A stretch of DNA of 64,000 nucleotides from Thalassolituus marinus (GCF_020320395.1 NZ_JAEDAH010000020.1:124001-188000); one strand, 5' to 3'; counted from the stretch's first letter, positions 16,594-26,406 are shown. The notes: a model not told the origin generated them from the sequence alone. Translations and numbers: made by a program.

Positions 16594-17979
16594 TCAGATT
16601 TTGTCTGCGCCTTTCAGACCGATTTCAAATTTCTTCAGGTATTCGTTAGGCTTGGTGCCATCGTAGGTGATGCCATCAATAAAGCCTTTCTGAGGCGCTT
16701 TGAAGCCAGTTTCAGTGGCGAAATCCGGGAAGTCTTTGGCTTTCAGTTTGCCTTCCGCAATCAGTTCTTTAGCCGCTGCCGCGTAGATGTCCGGACGGTA
16801 AACTTTCTTGGCCGTTTCCATGAACCAGTCATCAGACTTTTCTTCGGAAATCTGACCCCAGCGACGCATCTGAGTCAGGTACCAGATCGCATCTGAGTAG
16901 TAAGGGTAGGTGGCGTTGTAGCGGAAGAATACGTTGAAGTCCGGCACGTCACGCTTGTCGCCTTTCTCGTATTCGAAAGTACCGGTCATTGAGTTAGCAA
17001 TAACCTCGTAGTCGGCACCAACATACTGCGGCTTAGACAGAATTTTTACTGCTTCAGGACGGTTTGCGTTGTTGTTCGCATCCAGCCATTCCGCTGCACG
17101 AATCATCGCTTTCACGACTTTCTTGTGAGTAATAGGGTATTTGTCAGCCCATGCTTTGCTCACACCGAATACTTTTTCCGGGTTGTCTTTCCAGATTTCG
17201 TAGTCAGTAATTACTGGTACACCAATGCCTTTAAATACAGCCTGCTGGTTCCATGGTTCACCTACGCAGTAGCCGTAAATGGTGCCCGCTTCCAGAGTGG
17301 CTGGCATTTGTGGTGGTGGAGTAACGGACAGCAGAGCATCTGCGCCGATCTGGCCGGAAGAGTCACCTTTATGTGGTGCGTAGTAACCCGGGTTAATACC
17401 ACCGGCTGCCAGCCAGTAACGCAGCTCATAGTTGTGGGTAGAAACCGGGAAAACCATTCCCATGTTGAATGGCTTACCTTCAGCTTTGTACTTATCAACC
17501 ACTGGCTTCAGTGCATCCGCTTTGATCGGGTGAACTGGTTTGCCGTTTTCGTGAGGGATGTTCTTTTTCATCTGTTGCCAGATGTCGTTAGAAACCGTAA
17601 TGCCGTTACCGTTCAGGTCCATGCTGAATGCGGTGATGATGTGAGCCTGGGTACCGAAACCGATGGTCGCACCCAGTGGCTGACCCGCCAGCATGTGAGC
17701 ACCATCAAGCTGACCGTCGATAACGCGATCCAGCAGTACTTTCCAGTTAGCCTGTGCTTCCAGGGTGACGTACAGGCCTTCGTCTTCGAAGAAGCCTTTT
17801 TCGTACGCAACGGCCAGAGGCGCCATGTCAGTTAATTTAATAAAGCCGAATTTCAGCTCTTCTTTTTCAGCGTATTCTTCTGCCGAAACGGATGGCATGC
17901 CCAGCGTTGCTGCACCTGCGGCCAGAAGAAGTGCACTTTTCATTAACGTGCGGCGTACGGTATTGAGTCCTCGCATCAT
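16594..17979 (-). CDS. nrtA: Nitrate ABC transporter substrate-binding protein, Tat-exported
   Basis: 461-residue periplasmic protein of the NrtA/CmpA family. The N-terminus [27 protein letters not shown] has a twin-arginine pair at 9-10 before the hydrophobic core and ends MPSVSA, so Tat export is likely. The mature part begins [32 protein letters not shown] and carries the family segments [37 protein letters not shown] and [22 protein letters not shown]. First gene of the nrt operon, preceded by a 125-nt leader with a terminator. Confidence 0.94.
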   Translation of the reverse strand: MMRGLNTVRRTLMKSALLLAAGAATLGMPSVSAEEYAEKEELKFGFIKLTDMAPLAVAYEKGFFEDEGLYVTLEAQANWKVLLDRVIDGQLDGAHMLAGQPLGATIGFGTQAHIITAFSMDLNGNGITVSNDIWQQMKKNIPHENGKPVHPIKADALKPVVDKYKAEGKPFNMGMVFPVSTHNYELRYWLAAGGINPGYYAPHKGDSSGQIGADALLSVTPPPQMPATLEAGTIYGYCVGEPWNQQAVFKGIGVPVITDYEIWKDNPEKVFGVSKAWADKYPITHKKVVKAMIRAAEWLDANNNANRPEAVKILSKPQYVGADYEVIANSMTGTFEYEKGDKRDVPDFNVFFRYNATYPYYSDAIWYLTQMRRWGQISEEKSDDWFMETAKKVYRPDIYAAAAKELIAEGKLKAKDFPDFATETGFKAPQKGFIDGITYDGTKPNEYLKKFEIGLKGADKI

Positions 17980-18000
17980 TGCGTCCCCTTTTTAAAGCAC

Positions 18001-18042
18001 AAAAAAAAGGCGCCACAACCCCTTGGGTTGTAAGCGCCTTTG
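18001..18042 (-). terminator. Leader terminator (attenuator) before nrtA
   Basis: On the minus strand AAGGCGC-TT-ACAACCC-AAG-GGGTTGT-G-GCGCCTT is followed by eight or more T. It is a strong intrinsic terminator only ~20 bp before the nrtA start codon, inside the transcript made from the sigma-54 promoter at 18114-18131. It must be overcome for nrt expression, as in nas/nrt leaders controlled by NasR or NasT (ANTAR) proteins. Confidence 0.85.
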
Positions 18043-18075
18043 CTTGAAAAATTAATTGTCAGTGACGTTTAAAAA

Positions 18076-18091
18076 ATTCCGCCATTGGAAT
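18076..18091 (-). promoter_or_regulatory. ANTAR-like hexaloop hairpin in nrtA leader
   Basis: ATTCC-AATGGC-GGAAT on the minus strand: a 5-bp stem (6 with a G-U pair) closing a six-base loop with A at position 1 and G at position 4. That is the signature of ANTAR-protein RNA targets. It lies 35 nt upstream of the leader terminator. ANTAR targets are usually two such hairpins; I could find only one convincing loop. Confidence 0.5.
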
Positions 18092-18113
18092 CGTTAATCA
18101 CCTGATTTCCCGT

Positions 18114-18131
18114 TAGCGAGTATCGTGCCAA
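18114..18131 (-). promoter_or_regulatory. Sigma-54 promoter of nrt operon
   Basis: TTGGCACGATACTCGCTA on the minus strand matches TTGGCACG-N4-TTGCW with the invariant GG and GC ten bases apart; the only departure is TCGC for TTGC. Transcription should begin near 18104, giving a ~125-nt leader. A sigma-54 promoter implies activation by NtrC or a similar enhancer-binding protein under nitrogen limitation. Confidence 0.75.
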
Positions 18132-18240
18132 TTTTTCAAAAATAGTCTGAGCTACTGATTTATATGGTTTTTTTGTTCGGTAACCGGATTTTCCGGGATT
18201 GCGGTTAATGGATTGGCCCGTATTGTTCCAGCCAAAACCG

Positions 18241-18276
18241 TGCACCGAAATCGGAAGGGTGCGCTGTTGTTGTGCA
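18241..18276 (-). promoter_or_regulatory. Candidate NtrC enhancer sites
   Basis: TGCGCTGTTGTTGTGCA (18260-18276) matches TGCACY-N5-GGTGCA at 10 of 12 positions, and a TGCACC half-site lies at 18241-18246. They are ~135-170 bp upstream of the predicted start, a normal enhancer distance. Motif match only. Confidence 0.45.
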
Positions 18277-18296
18277 AACAGAGGGCAGAATCCGGC

Positions 18297-19451
18297 TCAA
18301 CCGCTGCCGCATTCTGTTGCAGGAAGAGAGTCAATCCAGCGACGAATCAGTTCGACAGCCTCGCCATCGGCAACGCTGCGCCCAAGGGGAGGCATACGAT
18401 CTGCAGCACCGTTCAGTTCCACTCTTAATGGCAGACTGGAATCTTCGCCGCGTCCTGGCCAGATATCGAAACCACCGCCGCGCCAGCCGTGGGCGGAATT
18501 GCAGACGCCGTGTGTGTAGTCGATTGAAGTACGGAAATATTCCAGACGTAATCCGGATAGCGCAGCCGCACCATTGTCTGAGTGGCAGTGGGCGCAGTTG
18601 ATATCCAGATAAGCTTTGGCACGGTCCTGTAAGCGGGCCGTTGCATCCCGCCAGTCAGGTGCCAGAGGAAGGTGGCTGATGTCCACGGGCAGTTCTTGCA
18701 GCAATCCCTGATCTGACCACCAGCTGAGCTGGTTCTGAGGCGTCGCACCGGGCAAGCTGATCAGGCGGTTGAGGTGTCTGGCCTTGGGACCAATCGGAAC
18801 CATCTGGCCATTGTCGTTGTGACAGGTGCGGCAACTGCCGTACGTGGGAACGCTGTATTGCACATCAATCGTCAGGCCATCATGCACCAGCGTGCGTGAC
18901 AGGGTGTCACCACTGCCGAGGAAATAGCCATCGCCGAGCTCTGCGTGCCAGCGGTAGGGCAGGCCCAGCCAGCCATCGGCGCGGTGAATCAACAGGCGTA
19001 CTTCGACAATTTCTTCACTGTCGAGGTCTGTATCAGACGTATCGGATGGCAGAGCAAAGACCTTAACCAGTACCGTGCCGACGGGAAAATCCAGCGGTCC
19101 TTCTGCTGAATAGTGTGCTGGTTGCACTTCACCATCGCTCGTCGGCAGAAACAGCCAGCGATATTTACGTGCGTGGTCGCTGAACAGCGTGGAATTCAGT
19201 CGGTAGGTAATACCCGGTGCCCTGGGGTGCAGCCTGGGCTCGGTCGGATCAATGAACAGGCCGTATTCGGACAGCCGGTGACAGGGTGCTGCATTCAGCA
19301 GAGCATCGGCATTAATCCCTGTAACAGACGCTGAACATTGTGGCGGGTTAACTGCCCCGGCCTCATAGGGTGGTTCAGCGCTGACGGTATGCTTTTCATT
19401 CGCAAAGCAACCGGTAAGCAGAGTAAATATCAGGAGAATACAAACACGCAT
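18297..19451 (-). CDS. Diheme c-type cytochrome lipoprotein (SO2930 / HNE_0200 family)
   Basis: 384-residue lipoprotein with lipobox LLTGC (Cys15) in MRVCILLIFTLLTGCFANEK. Two heme c motifs, CRTCH and CAHCH, lie in the second half. A MPPLGR segment near the C-terminus offers a methionine ligand. YRLNSTLFSDHARKYRWLFLP and GTVLVKVFALP are typical of the TIGR03806-type family, which occurs with parallel beta-helix proteins. The frame opens at 19547; ATG 19451 is chosen because it begins the lipoprotein signal. It is the distal gene after a paralogue. Electron transfer at the outer face of the envelope is inferred; the substrate is unknown. Confidence 0.85.
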   Translation of the reverse strand: MRVCILLIFTLLTGCFANEKHTVSAEPPYEAGAVNPPQCSASVTGINADALLNAAPCHRLSEYGLFIDPTEPRLHPRAPGITYRLNSTLFSDHARKYRWLFLPTSDGEVQPAHYSAEGPLDFPVGTVLVKVFALPSDTSDTDLDSEEIVEVRLLIHRADGWLGLPYRWHAELGDGYFLGSGDTLSRTLVHDGLTIDVQYSVPTYGSCRTCHNDNGQMVPIGPKARHLNRLISLPGATPQNQLSWWSDQGLLQELPVDISHLPLAPDWRDATARLQDRAKAYLDINCAHCHSDNGAAALSGLRLEYFRTSIDYTHGVCNSAHGWRGGGFDIWPGRGEDSSLPLRVELNGAADRMPPLGRSVADGEAVELIRRWIDSLPATECGSG

Positions 19452-19550
19452 AGCAAGGTCGGTGTGGGGCCCGCCGGACAGGGCGGACACCGTAGCAGAT
19501 TCACCGGAAGGTGAGGAAAGCGGGCAGAGTCCTTCCAGCCGCTGCATTAA

Positions 19551-20714
19551 TTAATGACAGGCCGGGTTATCCGCCAGACTGTTGATCCAGGCTTTGACCA
19601 GCTCCAGCCCTTCGCCGTGTACCAGATCACGCCCCAGTGGTGGCATACGATCACCGCCATCGGTTGCGGCCATACGCTGAATCATGATCGATTCATCGGC
19701 ATTGCCAGGGTAGATAATCCACGACAGGCTGCCGCCACCGAAGGAAATCGGTTTCTGGCATACGCCATGGGCGTTCTGGTTGCTATCGAAGTCCAGTTCC
19801 CAGTAAGCATGGAAATTCGTATTGCTGGCATCACCGCCCGGTCGGTGGCAATGGCCGCAGTTGATGTCCAGCCAGCCTTTGGCATAGGTCTGCAGCTCAC
19901 TTGGCGGTATTGCACTGAGATCGGTGGCATCGCTGAATTCGGGTACCTGATCAATGCTGTCGGCATCCGCTGGCAGGCCTTGCAATATGCTGGCAGCCAT
20001 CCAGTGTTGCAGCTGATTCTCGCGGCCTGTGCTGTAATCGTAATCTGAATTCAGAAATCGCGCTTTCGGACCAATCGGCGTGAACACGCCTTCCGTCTGA
20101 TGGCAGCGTTTACATTTCTGCGGGTCCGGTACGCCGTAGTCCATCGCATAGGTTTGCTCATTGTGGGTCAGTTCCGTGCTGATCAGTTCACCGTTCACGT
20201 CCAGCACCGCATCATTACCCTCGGCATTCCACACATAAGGAAGGGCAACCCAGCCACTTTCCCTGTGAACCAGTAAGCGGGTCTCAATCTGACGCTCATT
20301 GTCGAAACCGCGCTCGGCGGTATTGTCCGGCAGTGAAAATGTTTTGGTAATGACGGTGCCTACCGGGAAGTCGAAGGAATCATCCTCGCTGTAGGTGGCT
20401 ACCGTATCCTGCGGTACAAAGACAAAACGGTATTTACTGGCGTAATCCGTAAATAACGGTGTCGACAGGGTGTAAGGAATACCACGTGGGCTTGGATCGG
20501 CAGTGGCATTGCACGGGTTGCTGAACAGCTGATAGTCCGACAGGTTGGCGGCATTTTCACTCAGCAGTTTTTCCCATTGCACGCTGGTTTCACCAGCCAC
20601 ACAGGTGTCGCTGACGGTATTCTGAGTGTCGCTGCTACTATCACCCCCACAGGCTGTCAGCAGCAGGGTTAAAGGCAGAGCCAGGCTCAATGAAAGAGAT
20701 GCATGGAACGTCAT
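19551..20714 (-). CDS. Diheme c-type cytochrome lipoprotein, paralogue (SO2930 family)
   Basis: 387-residue lipoprotein (signal ending LLLTACGGDSSSD, Cys22) with heme motifs CKRCH and CGHCH and a MPPLGRDL methionine segment near the C-terminus. It is a clear paralogue of the gene just downstream: both share the PRGIPYTLSTPLFTDYASKYRF/ITYRLNSTLFSDHARKYRW block, the FPVGTV.(V/I)KTF block and LELVKAWINSLADN/VELIRRWIDSLP. The linker CGGDSSS after the lipobox is the same as in the beta-helix lipoprotein upstream, suggesting all three are surface or periplasmic partners. It is 94 bp downstream of the beta-helix gene, with two GC-rich hairpins between. Confidence 0.88.
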   Translation of the reverse strand: MTFHASLSLSLALPLTLLLTACGGDSSSDTQNTVSDTCVAGETSVQWEKLLSENAANLSDYQLFSNPCNATADPSPRGIPYTLSTPLFTDYASKYRFVFVPQDTVATYSEDDSFDFPVGTVITKTFSLPDNTAERGFDNERQIETRLLVHRESGWVALPYVWNAEGNDAVLDVNGELISTELTHNEQTYAMDYGVPDPQKCKRCHQTEGVFTPIGPKARFLNSDYDYSTGRENQLQHWMAASILQGLPADADSIDQVPEFSDATDLSAIPPSELQTYAKGWLDINCGHCHRPGGDASNTNFHAYWELDFDSNQNAHGVCQKPISFGGGSLSWIIYPGNADESIMIQRMAATDGGDRMPPLGRDLVHGEGLELVKAWINSLADNPACH

Positions 20715-20769
20715 CGTTCTTCCTCTGTGTAATCTCCGGGCTCAGGCCCGTTGTTATTCTGTGTGAAAC

Positions 20770-20788
20770 AGGCGGCCCGCAGGCCGCC
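20770..20788 (-). promoter_or_regulatory. Intercistronic GC-rich hairpin
   Basis: GGCGGCC-TGC-GGGCCGCC (minus strand), between the beta-helix and first cytochrome genes. There is no T-run, so it more likely marks mRNA processing or stability than full termination. Confidence 0.45.
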
Positions 20789-20808
20789 GGGTGGTACTGC
20801 GCTGATGT

Positions 20809-22482
20809 TCAGTCGGCGCTGCAATGGGTACTGCTGGTGTCATCGGCACCACAGCCGTAGCTCACGCCACGCACGCTGACGGTTGCCGCAGCCACGGTTA
20901 CCGGGGTGAAGCCGGTGTTGCCACCACAGGTCATGCTGTCGTTGCTGGCAACAAAAGCCGGATCTGGCACGCCATCGGTAAACGACGCTTCTGCCGGGTT
21001 GGTGGGATAAACAGAGGCCTGGGTAACGCCGTCGCCATTATTGCTGGCACACACGTGGTCGCCATTGCCGTACTGAGCGAATACGCCGGTATCAGGAATC
21101 TGCAGGCCATCGCTTTCCAGACTGTTATTGTCGAGCGCAGCAGCAATCTGGTTGATGCCATCGGCGATCTGGCCCATGGAGCCAGCATTGGCCAGCAGCT
21201 CACCGATACCGTCATACAGAATATGTGGTATCTGCACGCCATAGGCGTTGTAACCTGTGATCAGATCGGTAATCAGCTTACCTTCCGGGGCGTAGATGCC
21301 TTCGGCCACGCTGATGCGGTTGTCATGCACATTGATACCACGCACCAGAGGACTCCAGCCGTCCAGATATTCCGGTGCGTAGGTGGCGATGTCGCCGTAG
21401 CTCAGAACTTCGGTGCCAACAGCCTGGTTTGGCTCCTGGGCAACTTTGTCGTCCGGAAGCATATATGAGGTAATCGCCACAGAAGTGGTCTGGTGGTCGG
21501 TAATATCGTTGTCGAAAATCTCAACATTGGAGGTCGACAGCACAATGACACCGGTGCCCGGTGGCACAATGTGAACGCCGCCGGCGAAATCCGACACGTT
21601 GGCGAAGTTCGGTGCGTTATTGGCTTCCACGGTGTTGCCGAATACGCGTACACCGTCACCGTAAATGCCGTTGCCGATCGGCAGATCGAAGATCAGAATG
21701 CCGCCGGTGTTGCCACGGGCAACGTTGTTATAAACGTCAGCATTTTTTGAGTTCTCAATCTCGATACCAGCAACGTTTTTCTCTGCAATATTGTTACGCA
21801 CCACAATATTTTCACTCTGACCGACATACACCCCGGCGTCAGCAGAGCCTTTCACATAGCAGTCTTCGATCAGTACGTTAGAGGTCTCAACCGGGTACAG
21901 ACCATAGGCACCGTTGCTGGCCTGATAGTCGGTTTCCCATACGGTTGCGACACGGCGCAGCACAATACCGTCGGTTTTCTTCAGCTTGATGGCGTTGTTT
22001 GGCGCTTCATACACACCAAGGTCTTCCATCAGAATGTCTTCGGTGTTGGAAATAAAGAAACCATCTGCTTTGTCACCACCACTGGTAGCGGCATCGAAAT
22101 CAAGAATGGTCTTATCCATGCCGGCACCGCGGATGGTCAGATCAGTAACCATGCCTACCTGACCCAGAGAGCCATTGCCGTCGAAGGTCAGCTCTGAGCT
22201 GATTTCATAGCGGCCCTGCGGCAGCACAATGGTATCGCCGGTTTGTGCGGTATTAAGTGCGGTTATAAGTTCGGCCGCGACTGTTTCATCGCTCAGATCT
22301 TTCTTAGAACCAATACAGACAACGCGTGCCCCAGCTGCGCTGCTGTCTTCACAGCTGAATACTTTTTTAAGTTCACCACTGTCACTGCTGCTACTGCTGT
22401 CTCCACCACATGCGGCCAGCGTAATGGATGCCACTGCCACAGCGGCGGCCATCGCCAGACGGGGAGTACGGATATTTTCCAT
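20809..22482 (-). CDS. Parallel beta-helix repeat lipoprotein
   Basis: 557-residue lipoprotein (MENIRTPRLAMAAAVAVASI..., lipobox LAAC, Cys25, then a Ser/Asp linker). The core from ~70 to ~420 is a right-handed parallel beta-helix of ~22-residue coils, for example GIVLRRVATVWETDY, NVLIEDCYVKGSADAGVYVG, NIVVRNNIAEKNVAGIEIEN and NADVYNNVARGNTGGILIFD. It matches the TIGR03805-type family that pairs with SO2930-type cytochromes. Such folds usually bind or cleave polysaccharide, but I see no lyase catalytic motif. The C-terminal part has Cys pairs likely to form disulfides. It is the first gene of the three-gene run, downstream of a membrane AraC regulator. Confidence 0.87.
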   Translation of the reverse strand: MENIRTPRLAMAAAVAVASITLAACGGDSSSSSDSGELKKVFSCEDSSAAGARVVCIGSKKDLSDETVAAELITALNTAQTGDTIVLPQGRYEISSELTFDGNGSLGQVGMVTDLTIRGAGMDKTILDFDAATSGGDKADGFFISNTEDILMEDLGVYEAPNNAIKLKKTDGIVLRRVATVWETDYQASNGAYGLYPVETSNVLIEDCYVKGSADAGVYVGQSENIVVRNNIAEKNVAGIEIENSKNADVYNNVARGNTGGILIFDLPIGNGIYGDGVRVFGNTVEANNAPNFANVSDFAGGVHIVPPGTGVIVLSTSNVEIFDNDITDHQTTSVAITSYMLPDDKVAQEPNQAVGTEVLSYGDIATYAPEYLDGWSPLVRGINVHDNRISVAEGIYAPEGKLITDLITGYNAYGVQIPHILYDGIGELLANAGSMGQIADGINQIAAALDNNSLESDGLQIPDTGVFAQYGNGDHVCASNNGDGVTQASVYPTNPAEASFTDGVPDPAFVASNDSMTCGGNTGFTPVTVAAATVSVRGVSYGCGADDTSSTHCSAD

Positions 22483-22702
22483 GTTGAGTACCTGTTTCTT
22501 GTTTTTTTGGATGACGGGGTCCGTCCCGCGAGGGTCTCAGAAGTTCTGCACATGAGATGCATTCCATGCGTTGGCCATCAAAACGGATTGCTACTCAGCG
22601 GTAAAAAGAATTCATGCTGCAATCTTTGGCAGCCACTGTGCATTTCATTAAAAGCCAGTAGTGGTGGGGCTTTCAGGTCATTTGAAGGTGGCTGCTGGGG
22701 GT

Positions 22703-22737
22703 GCTGTGCAAATTCTGAAATGCAGAATTTGCACAGC
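22703..22737. promoter_or_regulatory. Perfect 15-bp inverted repeat downstream of araC-type gene
   Basis: GCTGTGCAAATTCTG (22703-22717) and CAGAATTTGCACAGC (22723-22737) around a 5-nt loop, without a T-run on either side. It begins 18 bp past the regulator stop and ~220 bp upstream of the beta-helix gene. It could be a binding site for the regulator or for CRP/FNR-like proteins (TGTGCAAATT half), or an mRNA hairpin. Confidence 0.6.
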
Positions 22738-22755
22738 TGAAACAGATCGCTTTGG

Positions 22756-23829
22756 TCAGGAAACAGGCAGCTGGCCGCGGTGCTCGCGGTACTCAGATGG
22801 GGTCGTGTTGTGAATTTTACGAAACGCGCGGTTGAACGAACTCATGGTGCGGTAACCCACATCCAGAGCAATGTTTGTGACCGGTGTGTCCGGTTCGCTG
22901 ACCAGGCGGTCGGCGGCTTCGCCAATACGCAGCTCATTGATGTATTCGTTAAAGTTACTGTAGCCCAGTGATTTGTTAATGGTTGCCCGCAGACGATACT
23001 CGGGAATAGCCAGTGCATCGGCCAGTACTGCCAGAGTCAGGTTTTCCCTGCGGTAGAAGCCCTCGTGCATCAGTTGTGTCAGCTGTTCCAGTTCTTCTGC
23101 CGGTGGTGGGTTGTTGCTTTCACTGCTGTCTGCCGATGGCGTCGTGTGTTGCAGATCTTGCTGTGGCAACGGCGCTGCAGCTGGCTGCCGTGGATCTCTC
23201 GGCATCAGATCCCAAAGGGCTGAGCGGCCCTGCAGCAGCAACCACGCCAGAATCAGAATGGCGGCATCAATAGCCATATAGCGTGATACTGCATCACCTA
23301 TGCGCAGGTTAAAGCTGAAAATTCCCCAGCCGACGGCGATGCCGGTGGCCAGCATGACACCACCGCGCAACCGGCGCCGGGCTTCGACCAGATCGTCATT
23401 CCAGTGCACGATGACTTCCCACCAACCAATGATAATCAGCAGGTACTCGAGCCACTGAGGAATGGCCTTCAAAACCAGATGCAGCCACGGCGGCTGGCCA
23501 ATCAGCAGGAACAGCAATGGGCCACAGAAACTGTAGAATGCCAGCCCCCAGATTAAAGAGCGGCTGGCATCCGGACTGACGAAGATAATCCGGCAGCACA
23601 TCCAGAACAGGGCAGGTGTCGCGCTTTGAATGACAAATGAATAGCCTCGCCAGTCTTCCGCGATCCACTGGTGGAACAGGTGCATGTTGGCCGCTGCCAG
23701 TAACAGCACAAACAGGCGTGCGGCGACGGTATTGTGGAAATCGCGCAGAAGCAGGAGCGATAACATCAGACTGATTCCGGCGCCGAAAGCGGCGAGAAAC
23801 AGCTCAAAAATAGTCTGGCTGGTCATCAT
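22756..23829 (-). CDS. Seven-helix membrane AraC-family regulator
   Basis: 357 residues. The N-terminal ~215 are seven hydrophobic helices (e.g. IFELFLAAFGAGISLMLSLLLL; IPQWLEYLLIIIGWWEVIV; YMAIDAAILILAWLLLQG). A Pro/Ser/Gln linker follows, then an AraC/XylS double helix-turn-helix at ~255-352 with the signature VTNIALDVGYRTMSSFNRAFRKIHNTTPSEYR. It is therefore a one-component membrane sensor-regulator, not a soluble sugar-binding AraC. It lies immediately upstream of, and on the same strand as, the beta-helix/cytochrome genes, its likely targets. The signal is probably sensed in or near the membrane. Confidence 0.87.
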   Translation of the reverse strand: MMTSQTIFELFLAAFGAGISLMLSLLLLRDFHNTVAARLFVLLLAAANMHLFHQWIAEDWRGYSFVIQSATPALFWMCCRIIFVSPDASRSLIWGLAFYSFCGPLLFLLIGQPPWLHLVLKAIPQWLEYLLIIIGWWEVIVHWNDDLVEARRRLRGGVMLATGIAVGWGIFSFNLRIGDAVSRYMAIDAAILILAWLLLQGRSALWDLMPRDPRQPAAAPLPQQDLQHTTPSADSSESNNPPPAEELEQLTQLMHEGFYRRENLTLAVLADALAIPEYRLRATINKSLGYSNFNEYINELRIGEAADRLVSEPDTPVTNIALDVGYRTMSSFNRAFRKIHNTTPSEYREHRGQLPVS

Positions 23830-24057
23830 GTTGTTTTTATTATCTGTCTTAAAGTCGGCCGATGGTCAGCCAGCTTTCTTAAAAACGCAACTGTAAAAGC
23901 GTTACAGATCAGGCCGTGTTTGTATGTGATCGTGCGGCAAAACCCCAGTAACTACAGGGCTTTGGTGCAGGAAAATACCGGGAAAATTCGCAACTCAGCC
24001 TTTTGCCCGGGGGCGTAATTTGGGACAATAACGGCCGTTTCTTCCTGGTCAGATCCT

Positions 24058-26376
24058 ATGAGTCACCAAGCCACCAAAGCACCTGCTGCGAAGCACCTGT
24101 TTTCATACCACCCATACTGGGCCGAATGTTTCGGTACCGCGCCTTTCCTGCCAATGTCACGTGAGGAAATGGAGCAACTGGGTTGGGACAGCTGTGACAT
24201 CATCCTGATCAGTGGCGACGCCTATGTTGACCACCCAAGCTTCGGCATGGCGGTGCTCGGGCGTCTGCTGGAATCCCAGGGCTTCCGCGTCGGCATTATT
24301 GCTCAGCCAGATTGGAACAACCCGGAAGAATTCAAACGCCTGGGTAAGCCGAATCTGTATTTCGGCGTTACCGCTGGCAATATGGACTCGCTGATCAACA
24401 AGTACACCGCCGATCTTAAAGTCCGCAGCGACGATGCCTACACCCCACACGGTGAGCCGGGTAAGCGTCCTGACCGCGCGGTGATTGTGTATTCGCAGAA
24501 ATGCCGCGAAGTGTACAAAGATGTACCCATCGTAATTGGCGGTATTGAAGCCAGTCTGCGCCGTATTGCCCAGTACGATTACTGGAGCGATCAGGTGCGT
24601 CGTTCGGTGCTGATTGATTCCGGTGCCGATATTCTGCTTTACGGTAACGCCGAGCGTGCGCTGGTCGAGCTGACCCATGCGCTGGCTAATGGTAAAACCC
24701 TGGATGATCTGAAAGACCTGCGTGGTACCACCATTGTGCGTGATAGCACGCCTGAAGGCTGGACCGAAATCGACTCCACCCGTATCGACTGGCCGGGACG
24801 TATCGACGAAATCCCGAACCCGTACGATATGAAAGAGAGCAACAGCAGCAGCTGTGCCTCTGAGAATGGCGGCGCCGAAGACGACGACGTCATGCCGGTA
24901 AAAATCATTCCACTGCCGTTGCAGCGCAAAGTAGAACACGATCTGGATACCACAGTTATCCGTTTGCCATCGTTCGAGAAAGTGCGCAACGACAACGCCC
25001 TGTATGCTCACGCCTCGCGTATCCTGCATCAGGAATCCAACCCGTATAACGCACGCCCGCTGATTCAGCGCCACGGCACCAAAGAAATCTGGGTAAATCC
25101 ACCACCGATTCCGCTGGAAACCGACGAAATGGATTCAGTATTCGGCCTGTTCTATCAGCGCGTACCGCACCCGAGTTACGGTGATGCCCGCATTCCGGCC
25201 TACGAGATGATCCGTTTCTCGGTCAATATTATGCGTGGCTGTTTTGGTGGCTGTACCTTCTGTTCCATTACCGAGCACGAAGGCCGCATTATTCAGAGCC
25301 GTTCGCAGGAATCGGTACTGAAAGAAATCGAAGAAATCCGCGATAAAGTGCCAGGCTTTACCGGCACCATTTCCGATCTGGGTGGGCCAACGGCCAACAT
25401 GTACCACCTGACCTGTAAGAGCGAGACCATTCTTAAGAATTGCCGCCGCCTGTCCTGTGTGTACCCGGGTATCTGTAAAAACCTGAATACCAGCCACCAC
25501 CAGACCACGGAACTGTACCGTAAGGCGCGGGCGCTGCCGGGTATTAAACGCATCGCCATCGCTTCGGGTCTGCGATACGACCTGGCGGTAGAAGATCCGG
25601 AATATGTACGCGAGCTGGTTACCCATCATGTGGGCGGTTTGCTGAAAATCGCGCCGGAACACACCGAACAGAACGTACTGACCAAAATGATGAAGCCGGG
25701 TATGGGTACCTACGACCGCTTCAAGCATATGTTCGACAAGTTCTCGAAAGAAGCCGGTAAAGAACAGTATCTGATTCCGTACTTTATTGCTGCCCACCCG
25801 GGTTCAGAAAACAAAGACATGATGAACCTGGCGCTGTGGCTGAAACAGCAGAAAATGCGCGTCGATCAGGTGCAGACTTTCTACCCTTCACCCATGTCGC
25901 TGGCCACGGCCATGTACCATTCGGAGCGCGACCCGCTGCACCGCATGAGCTACAAGTCGAAAAAAATGTTTATCCCGCGTGATATTCAGCAGCGTCGAGT
26001 GCAAAAAGCCTTCCTGCGTTACCACGATCCGAAAAACTGGCCACTGCTGCGCGAAGCACTGACAGAGATGGGCCGTACCGACCTGATTGGTAAAGGGCCA
26101 AAAGCGCTGGTACCGGCAGAAGAAGTACCGAATGGCCGCGTACCGCGTCCGGGCTTTAAAGCTAAAGGTGGTCAGGCGAAAGGCGGCCAGTCTAAAGGTG
26201 CCCAACCTAAAGGCGGCAACAGCAAGGCTAAGCCAGCAGCGAACGGCGTAACGGCTAAGAGTGGCTCAGCTAAAGCGTCAGGGCAGGGCAAGGCTTCCGG
26301 ACAGAGCAAACCACTGCAGAACCGCAATGGTAACAGCGCTAAGCCGACAGCGCGTAAGCCACGCAAACTGCGTTGA
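24058..26376 (+). CDS. ygiQ: YgiQ family radical SAM protein
   Basis: 772-residue cytoplasmic protein. DUF3362-type N-terminal region ([43 protein letters not shown]), radical SAM core near residue ~390 with the cluster motif [11 protein letters not shown] (C-x3-C-x2-C), and the conserved [25 protein letters not shown] block. The last ~75 residues are a low-complexity Lys/Gly/Ser/Ala tail, common in this family and possibly RNA- or nucleic-acid-contacting. The substrate of YgiQ proteins is not established. Monocistronic, with a strong terminator ~30 bp downstream. Confidence 0.95.
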   Translation: MSHQATKAPAAKHLFSYHPYWAECFGTAPFLPMSREEMEQLGWDSCDIILISGDAYVDHPSFGMAVLGRLLESQGFRVGIIAQPDWNNPEEFKRLGKPNLYFGVTAGNMDSLINKYTADLKVRSDDAYTPHGEPGKRPDRAVIVYSQKCREVYKDVPIVIGGIEASLRRIAQYDYWSDQVRRSVLIDSGADILLYGNAERALVELTHALANGKTLDDLKDLRGTTIVRDSTPEGWTEIDSTRIDWPGRIDEIPNPYDMKESNSSSCASENGGAEDDDVMPVKIIPLPLQRKVEHDLDTTVIRLPSFEKVRNDNALYAHASRILHQESNPYNARPLIQRHGTKEIWVNPPPIPLETDEMDSVFGLFYQRVPHPSYGDARIPAYEMIRFSVNIMRGCFGGCTFCSITEHEGRIIQSRSQESVLKEIEEIRDKVPGFTGTISDLGGPTANMYHLTCKSETILKNCRRLSCVYPGICKNLNTSHHQTTELYRKARALPGIKRIAIASGLRYDLAVEDPEYVRELVTHHVGGLLKIAPEHTEQNVLTKMMKPGMGTYDRFKHMFDKFSKEAGKEQYLIPYFIAAHPGSENKDMMNLALWLKQQKMRVDQVQTFYPSPMSLATAMYHSERDPLHRMSYKSKKMFIPRDIQQRRVQKAFLRYHDPKNWPLLREALTEMGRTDLIGKGPKALVPAEEVPNGRVPRPGFKAKGGQAKGGQSKGAQPKGGNSKAKPAANGVTAKSGSAKASGQGKASGQSKPLQNRNGNSAKPTARKPRKLR

Positions 26377-26406
26377 TTCCAGCGTTCAGACAGAGTGCTA
26401 AAACCA

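Noticed and set aside
17125-17835. 236-codon frame antisense to nrtA
   Set aside because: Shadow of nrtA; no supporting features.
24157-25074. 305-codon frame antisense to ygiQ
   Set aside because: Shadow of a confidently identified radical SAM gene; no RBS or motif.
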